In this document: in pieces, positions 25,457-34,500 of the stretch
How positions within the stretch are numbered: position 1 is the stretch's first letter
Layout: each line of letters starts with the position of its first letter
NCBI GenBank assembly: GCA_937908115.1
Contig: CALEQZ010000040.1
Span: forward strand, 1 to 40,652
Length of the DNA: 40,652 nt
Direction: 5' to 3'
Source: an uncultured Alcaligenaceae bacterium
Lineage (GTDB): Bacteria > Pseudomonadota > Gammaproteobacteria > Burkholderiales > Burkholderiaceae_B
Position numbers and translations under genes: made by a program
The notes under the pieces: model-generated
What the model was told of the DNA's origin: nothing
The model's input: the letters and a program-made list of their open reading frames with translations, nothing else
Database searches by the model: none

Positions 25457-26518
25457 TCAACCTGCGATCGCGCAGGCCAGATGCCGCGTCAGCTCTGCGG
25501 CCGACATTTCCCGCGCAAGGGCCGCCGCCTGCCCGGCCCACATGCTGCTGAAGTCCGCCTTGCCGGCTTTTTCTGCCGCCGCACGCAACGGCGCGAGTGC
25601 CCCGCCCGCGGTCGGGAAAGCCGGCGCAGCCGCCGACAATGGCCCCATCTCGCGCATGATGCGGTTGATGATGCCGCGCGCGGGACGGCCGGTAAACAGG
25701 TTGGTCAGTGCCGTGCCGTCATCGCGCGCGGTACGCAAGGCTTGACGATGGAAAGGCGTGATTTGGGCCTCGGGCGTGAGCAGGTAAGCCGTGCCGACCT
25801 GCACCGCCGAGGCCCCCAGGGCGAAGGCTGCCCTGACGCCTCGCGGATCGGCGATCCCGCCGGCGGCGATCACCGGCACGGACACGGCATCGACCACCTG
25901 CGGCACCAGCGCCATGGTACCGACCTGCGCCGACATGTCATCGGTCAGGAAGTTGCCGCGATGGCCACCCGCCTCGCAGCCCATGGCGATGACGGCATCC
26001 ACGCCGTGCTCGGCCAGCCATCGCGCCTCGGCCACCGTCGTGGCCGAGGCAATGACCTTGGCGCCCGTGCGCTTGACCCGCTGCAGGAGATCCTCGCGGG
26101 GAAGCCCGAAATGAAAGCTGACCACCTCCGGCCGGTAAGCCTCGACGATGGCGCAATACTCTTCGTCGAAAGGCGAGCGGTTACTGGAAGGAACCGGCTC
26201 GGCCGGATCCAGCCCAAGCTCGACGTAATACGGCGCCAGCGCCGCGCGCCAGGCCATTTGCCTGGCCGGGTCCGGCGCAGGCGCCGCGTGCGCGAAGAAG
26301 TTCAGATTGATGGGATTGCGGGTCGCGGCGCGTATCCGGTCCAGCGCCGCCCGCATCTGTTCGGCCGACATCATGGCCCCGGGTAGCGAACCCAGCCCGC
26401 CGGCTTGGCTGACGGCGATCACCATCTCCGGGGTGGTCGCGCCCGCCATGGGCGCCTGGATGATGGGCAGCGAAATGCCGAACAGATCGAGTATGGGGTT
26501 GTCCTGGCGATTGGCCAT
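25457..26518 (-). CDS. Nitronate monooxygenase-like FMN enzyme (NMO/enoyl-ACP reductase II family)
   Basis: The 353-residue TIM-barrel flavoprotein opens with LPIIQAPMAGATTPEMVIAVSQAGGLGSLPGA, the hallmark of nitronate monooxygenases and FabK-like enzymes. EAGGHRG (about residue 180) and VPVIAAGGIADPRGVRAAFALGASAVQVGTAYLL form the FMN phosphate site. It may oxidise alkyl nitronates such as propionate-3-nitronate, but FabK-type or other roles are possible. ATG 26518 is chosen with GGGAG upstream; an ATG at 26548 would add ten non-conserved residues. It precedes the SDR gene on the same strand with a 106-bp gap, so may head that operon. Confidence 0.85.
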   Translation of the reverse strand: MANRQDNPILDLFGISLPIIQAPMAGATTPEMVIAVSQAGGLGSLPGAMMSAEQMRAALDRIRAATRNPINLNFFAHAAPAPDPARQMAWRAALAPYYVELGLDPAEPVPSSNRSPFDEEYCAIVEAYRPEVVSFHFGLPREDLLQRVKRTGAKVIASATTVAEARWLAEHGVDAVIAMGCEAGGHRGNFLTDDMSAQVGTMALVPQVVDAVSVPVIAAGGIADPRGVRAAFALGASAVQVGTAYLLTPEAQITPFHRQALRTARDDGTALTNLFTGRPARGIINRIMREMGPLSAAAPAFPTAGGALAPLRAAAEKAGKADFSSMWAGQAAALAREMSAAELTRHLACAIAG

Positions 26519-26766
26519 GGCGTGGTGCTCCCTCGTGCGTTGAACCATCCGGCCGACCTGCCCTGGGCACGCGCCCGCCCATGGCAGGCACGCGTCGTGC
26601 TGGCGGCCAGCGCTGGTTCTACTGCAATTTCCCTGCGGCCGCCAGCCGGGCCGCCCGGCGGCCCATAACCGAAGGCTATGGAAACTGTCGGGTTAGGCAT
26701 TTGTGCCCCCCGGCGGCACACGGGACAATCGCAGCCTGAGGTTATATTTTCGGAGGTTTTGCGGCA

Positions 26767-28014
26767 ATGCACGCATGCGTGATCGGCGCCGGCGTGGTGG
26801 GCGTCACGACCGCTTATCGCCTGGCCGCCGAAGGCCATCGCGTCACGCTCGTGGACGCGCGCGCCCGGCCGGCAGAAGTGGCCAGCTACGCCAATGGGGG
26901 CCAGCTCAGCTACAGCTACGTCGCCCCCCTGGCCGGGCCGGGCGTGCTACCCAACGTGCCGGGCTGGCTGTTGCGCGAGGACTCGCCACTGCGCTTCACG
27001 CCACGGCTGGATCCTCACCAATGGCTATGGGGGTTGCGCTTCGTCGCGGCGTGCAACGCCGCCACCTCGACTCGCACCACGGCGCAGATGCTGACGCTTT
27101 CCTATTTGAGCCGCGATACGCTGCATGCGCTGCTCGAGCGGGAAAAGCTTTCTTTCGGGCACCGGAAGAACGGCAAGCTCATCGTCTATCGGACACCGGC
27201 ACTGCTGGACAAGGCGCGCAAGCTGGTGGAATACCAAGCCCGCCACGGCGCAAGCCAGGAAGTGCTGGACCGGCGCCAAACGCTGGAACGGGAACCGGCG
27301 CTGGCGGGCTTGGGCGACCGGCTGGCCGGCGCGGTCTACACCCCTGGCGAGGAAGCCGGCGATTGCCATGCCTTTACCTGCGAACTGTTCGCGCGGCTGC
27401 AGGCCATGCCCGGCGTCACCGTGCGCATGGGGGCCCGCGTCGACGCATTGGTACGGCAGGCCGGACGCATCGTCGCTGCGCGCACGAGCCAAGGCGACAT
27501 CGAAGCCGATGCCTTCGTAGTAGCGGCAGGCCTGGGCAGCCGCGAATTGCTGCGCCCGCTGGGGGTCTCCCTGCCCCTGTATGGCCTGAAAGGCTATAGC
27601 TTGAGCGTGCCCGTAGCGGGCCAGGCGGCCGGCACGCCGGCGATCAGCGTCACCGACTACGAGCGGCGCATCGTCTACGCGCGCGTCGGCGACGTGCTGC
27701 GTATTGCGGCCATGGTCGACATGGGCGCGCGCGACGACAAAGTCGACCCGCGTCGCATCGCCCTGCTCAAGCGACAGGTACGCGAAGCCTTCCCCCAGCT
27801 GGACCTGGACGCCGCTTCGCAATGGGCGGGGCTGCGCCCGGCCACCCCTGGAGGCAAGCCGATCATCGGCGCCTCGCGCGCGGCCGGCAACCTGTGGCTG
27901 AACGTCGGCCATGGCGCGCTGGGCTTCACCCTGGCCTGCGGCAGCGCGGCGCTGTTGGCCGCGCAAATGGAAGGGCGCATGCCGCCGATCGATCCGGCTC
28001 CCTTCCTTCCTTGA
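26767..28014 (+). CDS. dadA: D-amino acid dehydrogenase, DadA-type flavoprotein
   Basis: The 415-residue FAD enzyme oxidatively deaminates D-amino acids and passes electrons to the respiratory chain at the inner membrane. The FAD motif CVIGAGVVGVTTAYRLAAEGHRV is at the N-terminus, followed by SYANGGQLSYSYVAPLAGPGVL, a DadA hallmark. Near the C-terminus are WAGLRPATPGGKPIIG and NVGHGALGFTLACGSA, which complete the FAD/substrate site. Length matches E. coli DadA (432) apart from small gaps. The ribosome site is GGAGG about 10 bases before ATG. An alanine racemase gene is not adjacent. It is convergent with the fused gene that ends at 28046. Confidence 0.88.
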   Translation: MHACVIGAGVVGVTTAYRLAAEGHRVTLVDARARPAEVASYANGGQLSYSYVAPLAGPGVLPNVPGWLLREDSPLRFTPRLDPHQWLWGLRFVAACNAATSTRTTAQMLTLSYLSRDTLHALLEREKLSFGHRKNGKLIVYRTPALLDKARKLVEYQARHGASQEVLDRRQTLEREPALAGLGDRLAGAVYTPGEEAGDCHAFTCELFARLQAMPGVTVRMGARVDALVRQAGRIVAARTSQGDIEADAFVVAAGLGSRELLRPLGVSLPLYGLKGYSLSVPVAGQAAGTPAISVTDYERRIVYARVGDVLRIAAMVDMGARDDKVDPRRIALLKRQVREAFPQLDLDAASQWAGLRPATPGGKPIIGASRAAGNLWLNVGHGALGFTLACGSAALLAAQMEGRMPPIDPAPFLP

Positions 28015-28045
28015 GAAGTGCCGGCCCACGCGGGCCAGCAACCGC

Positions 28046-30571
28046 TCAATCGCCCATCACGAGCCCCTCTCGGCGCGGATCGGCACCGCCCTGCAGCATT
28101 TTGCCGTCCATGACGATGCCTTGCAGCCCGCTGGGAAAATCCAGCAAGCTGACCTCATGGCCCATGGCCCGCAACGGCTCGACCAGGGCGGCGAGCGAGG
28201 TGCCCTTTTCCAGCTCGGTCTGCTTGTTGCGGCTGCCCATGTTGGGCAGCGAGATGGCCTGCTGGATATCCAAGCCCCAATCCAGTACCCCGACCAGCGT
28301 CTTGGCCACATAGTTGATGATGGCGCTGCCGCCCGGGGAGCCCACGACCATATAGGGCTTGCCGTCCCGGAACACCACCATGGGCGCCATGCTGCTGCGC
28401 GGGCGCTTGCCGCCTTCAACGCGGTTGGCCACCGGACGGCCCGCTTCGTCTTCGGGCGACCGCGAAAAATCGGTCAGCTGGTTGTTGAGCAGGAAGCCGC
28501 GCACGAATATCTTGCTGCCGAATTCCGATTCGATCGTGGTCGTCATGGACAGCGCATTGCCCTCGGCGTCGACGGCGACGATGTGGCTGGTCGACGGCAG
28601 ATCGAGCGCATCGTCCTTGCCAAGTGCGGCCAGCTCGCCCGTCGGATCGCCCGGCTCGGCCGTGCCCATGCTGCGCTTGGGATCGATCAGCGCGGCGCGT
28701 GCCTTTAGGTAGGCGGGGTCGAGCAACGCCTGCGTCGGCACCGACACGAAATCCGGGTCACCCACGTAGAAATCGCGGTCCGCGAAGGCCAATCGCCCCG
28801 CCTCGGAAAAGTAATGCACGGCCTGCACCGAACCCGGCCCATGGCGCTGCATCGGATAGTGCTGCAGCACGCCCAGCATCTGCAGCACCGCCAGTGTGCC
28901 CGAGCTAGGCGGCGGCATGCCGCACAGCCGGTAGGCACGGTAAACGCCGCAAAGCGGCTCGCGCTCCTTGGCCTGGTAGCCAGCCAGGTCCGCCTCGGTA
29001 AGATCGCCCGGGACGTCATGCCCACGCACCGCGGCCACGATGTCCCGGGCGATCTCGCCGCGGTAAAAGGCATCGGCGCCTTGACGGGCGACGATGCGCA
29101 GCACTTCGGCAAGCTGGGGATTTTTCAAGACGTGCCCGACGGGCCAAGGCTTGCCATCGTTATCCAGGAAGTAGGCGGCAGCTGCCTTTTGCTTGGGCAG
29201 ATCCTTGTTCTTGGCCAACAGCGCGTGCAGGCGCGGCGATACGGGAAAACCCCGCTCGGCCAGATCGATCGCCGGCTGGAAAAGCTCGGCCCACGGCAGC
29301 TTGCCGTGACGCTGGTGCGCCAACTCCATCACGCGCAGCAACCCCGGCGTGCCGACCGACAAACCACTATTGATCGCCTCGCGAATCGGCATGGGCTTGC
29401 CGTTACGCATGAAGCGATCGGGGCGCGCCGCAGCCGGCGCGGCGTCGCGCCCGTCATAGGCCCGCAGCGTATCCTCTGCAGCCTGGTACACCATGATGAA
29501 TGCGCCGCCACCCAGGCCGGAGGACTGCGGCTCGACGAGCGTGAGCACCAGCTGCGTGGCGATGGCCGCGTCGACGGCGCTGCCGCCCTTTCGCAAGACA
29601 TCGTAGCCCGCCTGGGTTGCCAGGGGGTTGGCCGAAGCCAGCATGAAGCGGCTGGCCGTCACCACCTTTTTTTCGGTATAGCCCGAGGCGGCCTCGGGGT
29701 TCAGGTCCTCTTCGGCCACGCCGGCTGCGTCCGGTGCCGGGCGGCCGGCTGCAGGCGTCGGGCGGGAAAAGCTTTCATCCAGGAAGCGCTTGATCCGGTC
29801 GTATACATCCGCACGCCATTTGTTTTCGCGGAAAAAATCCTCTGGTGCGTCGGCATACACGTGGATGTCGATCGATTCACCCTTGGCCTTGCCGCGCTCG
29901 GCCAGGTCTGTGCACGGTTCGGCAGGGGTCTTGGTATCGGCCGCGCCGGAGAGCATCAACGTGGGCGCCGACGCCTGGAAGGCCGTCTTGCGCGTGACCA
30001 CCGACTTGCAGCTGGGCGCGATCGCCACGGCCGCAGCAAAGCGCTCCTGGGTGCGCCCATAGGGAATGAGCGCACTGTCCAGCGCGTTGAGCGCGTAGGT
30101 TCCCGCGAACGTCATGCCAAAGGCCGCAACCTTGCCGCGCTCGACATCGGGTCGCTGGTTCAGGTAGGCAAGCGCGCCATAACCGTCCATCCGTATCGTC
30201 GCGCCGCGCACAGGCCGCTCGGAAACAGGAAGACTGCATTGGCTGTTCACGCCGCGTGGCGTCAGGCTATCGATCAGCAACACGCCGTAGCCGCGCTCTG
30301 CCAGCGCGACGGCGGCTTCGCGTTCGCGCCGCTTGACCGAGCCGGACTTGGTCACCGGCGCGGCGCAGCCGTGGAACATGACCACGGCAGGCACACGCGG
30401 CTTGCCTGCCGGCTTGTACCAATAGCCGTCCAGGCGCGCGGCGTGCTTGCCGCTGGCCAGGCTGTCGAAACTGACCTTCTCGGGCTGGATCTCGGCGTGC
30501 GAGACGGCCGAGGCGGCCGCCAGCAGGCCCGCCAGACACAGCGAAGCCAGCCTTCCGGGCGATATGTACAT
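28046..30571 (-). CDS. Exported fusion: inactive dienelactone-hydrolase-like domain plus gamma-glutamyltranspeptidase
   Basis: The 841-residue product has a signal peptide (about 1-26). Residues 30-270 are a hydrolase domain paralogous to the preceding gene (shared VMFHGCA, GYGVLLIDSLTPRG, DGYGALAYLNQRPDV). Its elbow reads FGMTFAGT, with Thr instead of Ser, and the region equivalent to the partner's GAHHGFD reads DAPEDFF, so the His is lost. After a short linker, residues 300-841 are a complete gamma-glutamyltranspeptidase. It has LVEPQSSGLGGGAFIMVY, the autoprocessing threonine in LPSTSHIVAVD (about Thr661), and RPRSSMAPMVVF for the oxyanion hole. The ATG at 30571 follows GGAGG; a TTG at 30619 is less likely. 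It is last in the four-gene unit. Expected location: periplasm. Confidence 0.87.
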   Translation of the reverse strand: MYISPGRLASLCLAGLLAAASAVSHAEIQPEKVSFDSLASGKHAARLDGYWYKPAGKPRVPAVVMFHGCAAPVTKSGSVKRREREAAVALAERGYGVLLIDSLTPRGVNSQCSLPVSERPVRGATIRMDGYGALAYLNQRPDVERGKVAAFGMTFAGTYALNALDSALIPYGRTQERFAAAVAIAPSCKSVVTRKTAFQASAPTLMLSGAADTKTPAEPCTDLAERGKAKGESIDIHVYADAPEDFFRENKWRADVYDRIKRFLDESFSRPTPAAGRPAPDAAGVAEEDLNPEAASGYTEKKVVTASRFMLASANPLATQAGYDVLRKGGSAVDAAIATQLVLTLVEPQSSGLGGGAFIMVYQAAEDTLRAYDGRDAAPAAARPDRFMRNGKPMPIREAINSGLSVGTPGLLRVMELAHQRHGKLPWAELFQPAIDLAERGFPVSPRLHALLAKNKDLPKQKAAAAYFLDNDGKPWPVGHVLKNPQLAEVLRIVARQGADAFYRGEIARDIVAAVRGHDVPGDLTEADLAGYQAKEREPLCGVYRAYRLCGMPPPSSGTLAVLQMLGVLQHYPMQRHGPGSVQAVHYFSEAGRLAFADRDFYVGDPDFVSVPTQALLDPAYLKARAALIDPKRSMGTAEPGDPTGELAALGKDDALDLPSTSHIVAVDAEGNALSMTTTIESEFGSKIFVRGFLLNNQLTDFSRSPEDEAGRPVANRVEGGKRPRSSMAPMVVFRDGKPYMVVGSPGGSAIINYVAKTLVGVLDWGLDIQQAISLPNMGSRNKQTELEKGTSLAALVEPLRAMGHEVSLLDFPSGLQGIVMDGKMLQGGADPRREGLVMGD

Positions 30572-30615
30572 ACGGTCCTCCAAGTAAGCGGCGGCGTGGG
30601 CGGCCGCCTCAGGTG

Positions 30616-31542
30616 TCAAGGGGTCAAGTGGGTGCCGAAAAATTCGCGGATACGGCGGTAGGCGTCGCGCCGGGCTTGTGGATTGCCTCCGACGTGCACG
30701 CCGGCCGTGCCGTTGCGTCCATGCGTGACGTCGGTGCGCAGCCGCACTTCGGTCTTCTGGTCAAAACCGTGGTGGGCGCCGGGATAAACGACGATGTCCA
30801 CTGGTTCGCCGCGCCCGCGGCTGCGCTCGATCAATGCCTGGCAACGGTCGGCGCGGGTCCAATCGTCCAGCTCGCCGGCCAGCACCAGCAGCGGCCCGTA
30901 GGCCTGGTACTCGGGCTGCTTGCGCAGCAGCGACGTGCAGCCCGGATACAGCGACACCGACGCAGCGAAGCGGCGCCCGGACTGGCGATAGGCTTGGCTG
31001 GTCGCGTCCATGACGGCCACCGCGTTGGTCCCGCCATGCGAAAAACCAATGGCGCCGACACGGCCAGCGATCACATCTGGGCGACTTTCCAGGTAGGCCA
31101 GCGCGCCATAGGCGTCCAACACCCGGTGCCTGTCGTGGATCTCCCGTTGCGACGGCCGCGTGGTGCAGATCTGGTGCGTGCCGCGGGGGTTGAAGCTGTC
31201 GACCAGCAACACCGCGTAGCCCATTCCTGTCAACAGGCGGGACATTTCGATGAAGCGCGACGTGATCCGGCCGCTATCTTCCGATATGGCGCCGGCACAG
31301 CCATGGAACATGACGATCGCCGCATACCGATCCTTGCCCGGCGGGCGAAAGAAGTACCCGTCCAGTTGCAAGGGCGCATTGCCCTTCCAGTTATCGAGGC
31401 TGGGAAACCGCACATACTCGGCGGTCTGCGCACGTGCAAGCGACGGCGCCAAGGCGCTGGCAGCGGCCAGCGCCCAGATCGCCCAGCGCTTGCCAAGCCT
31501 GCGTCCCCATGCATCTTTGCGGAAAAAATGACCTTTTATCAT
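30616..31542 (-). CDS. Exported dienelactone-hydrolase-like serine hydrolase
   Basis: The 308-residue protein has a Sec-type signal (positive N-terminus, AIWALAAASALAPSLARAQ) and an alpha/beta-hydrolase fold. IVMFHGCAGAI gives the oxyanion region, IGFSHGGTNAV (Ser near residue 168) the nucleophile, LAGELDDWT the acid, and GAHHGFD (near residue 257) the His. The triad is complete, with Ser in place of the Cys of classical dienelactone hydrolases. The ATG overlaps the TpsA stop by 4 bp, with AGAGGACGA as ribosome site inside the tpsA end. The next gene's hydrolase domain is a degenerate paralogue. It is probably periplasmic; its substrate is unknown. Confidence 0.83.
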   Translation of the reverse strand: MIKGHFFRKDAWGRRLGKRWAIWALAAASALAPSLARAQTAEYVRFPSLDNWKGNAPLQLDGYFFRPPGKDRYAAIVMFHGCAGAISEDSGRITSRFIEMSRLLTGMGYAVLLVDSFNPRGTHQICTTRPSQREIHDRHRVLDAYGALAYLESRPDVIAGRVGAIGFSHGGTNAVAVMDATSQAYRQSGRRFAASVSLYPGCTSLLRKQPEYQAYGPLLVLAGELDDWTRADRCQALIERSRGRGEPVDIVVYPGAHHGFDQKTEVRLRTDVTHGRNGTAGVHVGGNPQARRDAYRRIREFFGTHLTP

Positions 31543-34500
31543 TCGTCCTCTGCCGGGATGTCGTCTTCCTCATCGTCGCAGTCTTCGACACAATCCACGT
31601 CGACCGAAGGCGCAGTCCCGGCCTGCTGCCCGGCTGTGCCGGGCAGCACGGCCGCGTCGCGGTCCATGCGTAGCGGCGCATCCAGCGCAGCCAACCGCAG
31701 CGGCGCGCCCGCCTCCATCTGCGCCTGGGCGACGGCCAACCGCGCATCAGCACCATAAGGGTCACCGGGTTTGGGCGTGTTGTAGCGGTCCACGGCTCGC
31801 GGCTGGACGCGGATGTTCTCCGGCAGCGTCGCGCCGATTTCCACCCGGCCGGCCGTCGGGCTGCCCACGACGATTTCGCTCCAAACGCCCTCGATAGACC
31901 GCAGCGCCGTATTGCTCAGGTACAGCTCGCCTTCGGTGCCTGAACCGAACCCCACCGTCACGCCGGGCGTCGTAGGCGCAATCGTTAGCCGACCGCCGCT
32001 GCCTTGAAAGGCGGTGCGGTTACCCGCTACCGAAATGCGGTCTCCCAGCACCGTGAGGTTGCCGCCGTTCAACGCCTGATAGGCCGACGAAGCCGCATTG
32101 CCTGTGGTGGTTTTCAGGCTGGGCGAGATCTGCACGGCGTCGTCCTGCTGGCTGTGGCCTTCCAGGACAATGTTTCCGCCGACCGCAGTCACGCGGGTAT
32201 CGCCGGTGCTAATCGGGCTGTTGCGCAGCCCCACGCTGGCGATGCTGGCGCCGCGCATGCGGATGTCCCCCCCGGCCGTGCTCTCGACGATGGCCACGCC
32301 CCGCCCTGCGGTATCCCCGGAAGTTGCCGAAGCGTACAGGTTGACGCCATAGCCGTTGACGCTTTCGCCGTCGATCACGATGCCGCCGCGCGCCGTGCGC
32401 AGCGTGGTCGTGGACGTCGACCCGACCGGCCCGACTGTCACGCCGTTGCCGTCCGCTGACCGGCCCCGCACGGTCAGCGTGCCACCACCTTGCGCTTCGA
32501 TGACCAGGTCGCCGCCGCCAACATTGGCGCCGTCGCCTGCGCCGGCGCTCGTCCCGGCGATGACAATGTCACCGCCAGTCGACACCCGTATCGTGGACAC
32601 CCCTGTCGTGCCCACCCGCACGCCGTCGCCGCTGCCATGGCTGTGCCCGTTGATGGCAATGCGGCCGCTGTCGCTGCTTATCGTGTGGTTGCCCGTTTGC
32701 ACAATGACGCCTGACCCCGAAGACGACGCCGAGGCATGGCTCGCCCCATTGATCGCGATGTTGCCCGTGGTGGTCCGGATGACGTTAGTCGAACTGTTGG
32801 CCAGCGATACGCCTGTGGCCGCCTCGGTCCCACCCTGTCCGTTGACGACAATGTCGCCCGCGCCGGCATCCAGCACCGTTTCGCCGAAGCGTACGCCATT
32901 GGTGATCTGGCCGCCCGAAGTCGTGTCCGCGCCGATCGCATAACCGCTGGTGGGATCCGTACCACCGCCGATAACGATGTCGCCGCCCGAAGACAACAGG
33001 GTGGCACCGCGCAAGTCCACATAGCCTTGGGCGGCGCCGCTCGACCGCGCGTTGAGCACGATGCTACCGCCGGCGCTGGTGATCTCCGAAGGCGCACTGC
33101 CTTTGAAGGCGATATGGCGGGTCGCGCGAATCGTCACGTCGCCGCCAGCCGTGGCGACGGACGCGTTGGCGATTTCCAGGTCACCCAGCGAGTCCAGCGC
33201 CACGTCGCCACCCGCTGTCTTGAGCGTAAAACCGGCCACGACCGAAATTCCCAAGCCGGTCTGCGTGCTGCCCGACAGATGAATGCTGCCCGTCCCGGTT
33301 TGCAGCAGGACATTCGACACGTTAGATCCCAACCGCAGGCCGTTGCCGCTGTCGGAAACGCCCGTCAACGAAATCGACCCACTGTCCGTCTTGATCGTCT
33401 GGGCGCCCTGTATGAGGACGGCGTTACCGCCTACGGCGCGGCCGCGCACGACGATGTTCCCGCTGGTGGTCGTAATGGTGCTGCCAGCCGTGCTGGGCAG
33501 GCTCACGCCCGCTGCGCCGGTGGTGCCCGCCTGGCCATTGATGGTGATGTCGCCGGCGCCGGTGTCTATGGTCGAACCGGCGATGCGCACGCCGTTGGTA
33601 ATACCGGAGCTTGCACCTATCGCATAGCCGGTCGTCGGATCGACGCCGCCGCCGATCACCAGATCGCCGCCACCAGTGTCGACGCTTGATTTGTCCAGAT
33701 TGACATATCCAGTCGTACCACCTTGGGCGCGCGAATTCAGCGTCATGCGACCGCCATCGGTTTCCAGCACGGTGTCCTCGGTCACCTCAATGTTCGTTCC
33801 GGCCCGCACATCGAGCACGCCGCCCCCTGTGCGGATATCGGCCCTCTCCATGGTGATGTCCGCGTCACCTGCAACCGTCACGTTGCCGCCGTCGGTACTG
33901 TGGACTTTCCCGCCCTTGAACTCGATGACTGCGTCGCTGTCCAACGCGATGTCGCCACTGGTGGTCTGCATCGTGAAGCCATTCAGGAAGGAAATACCGT
34001 CGCCAGTCTGCGACTTAGCGGACAGGTGTATGCTGCCGCTGTTTGTCTTTACCAGTACAGTGCCGGACGAACTGGACCCCAGCCGAAAGCCCCTGCCGGA
34101 ATCGGCCTCGCCAGACAGCGAAATCGACCCGCTGTCCGTCTGCACCGTCTGCGTGCCTTGTATCAGCACTGCGTTGCCGCCTGTCGCCCGGCCCCGTATT
34201 GTGATGTCGCCGCTAGTGGTAGTGATCGTGCTACTGGCTGAATCAGGCAAGCTCACACCGGCCGCGGTCGACGTACCCGCCTGTCCATTGATGGTGATGT
34301 CCCCAGCGCCCGTATCGATGGTCGAATTCGCTATGCGAACGCCGTTGGTCACCCCGGAACTGGCGCCGATGGCATAGCCAGTCGTCGGGTCACTGCCCCC
34401 ACCTATCACCAGGCTGCCGCCGTTGGTAGCGATGCTCGCACCGTCCACGTTGACATGGCCGATCGCGCCGTCCTGTGCACGCGAGTTGAGCACGATGTTG

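Noticed and set aside
28814..30661. A 615-codon plus-strand frame opposite the hydrolase-GGT gene
   Set aside because: Composition is Arg/His/Gln-rich and shows no family pattern; the minus-strand frame has complete domains and a ribosome site.
32098..34377. Plus-strand frames of up to 317 codons opposite the TpsA repeats
   Set aside because: They recur with the same period as the repeats and reflect the regular codon pattern of the beta-helix gene on the other strand.
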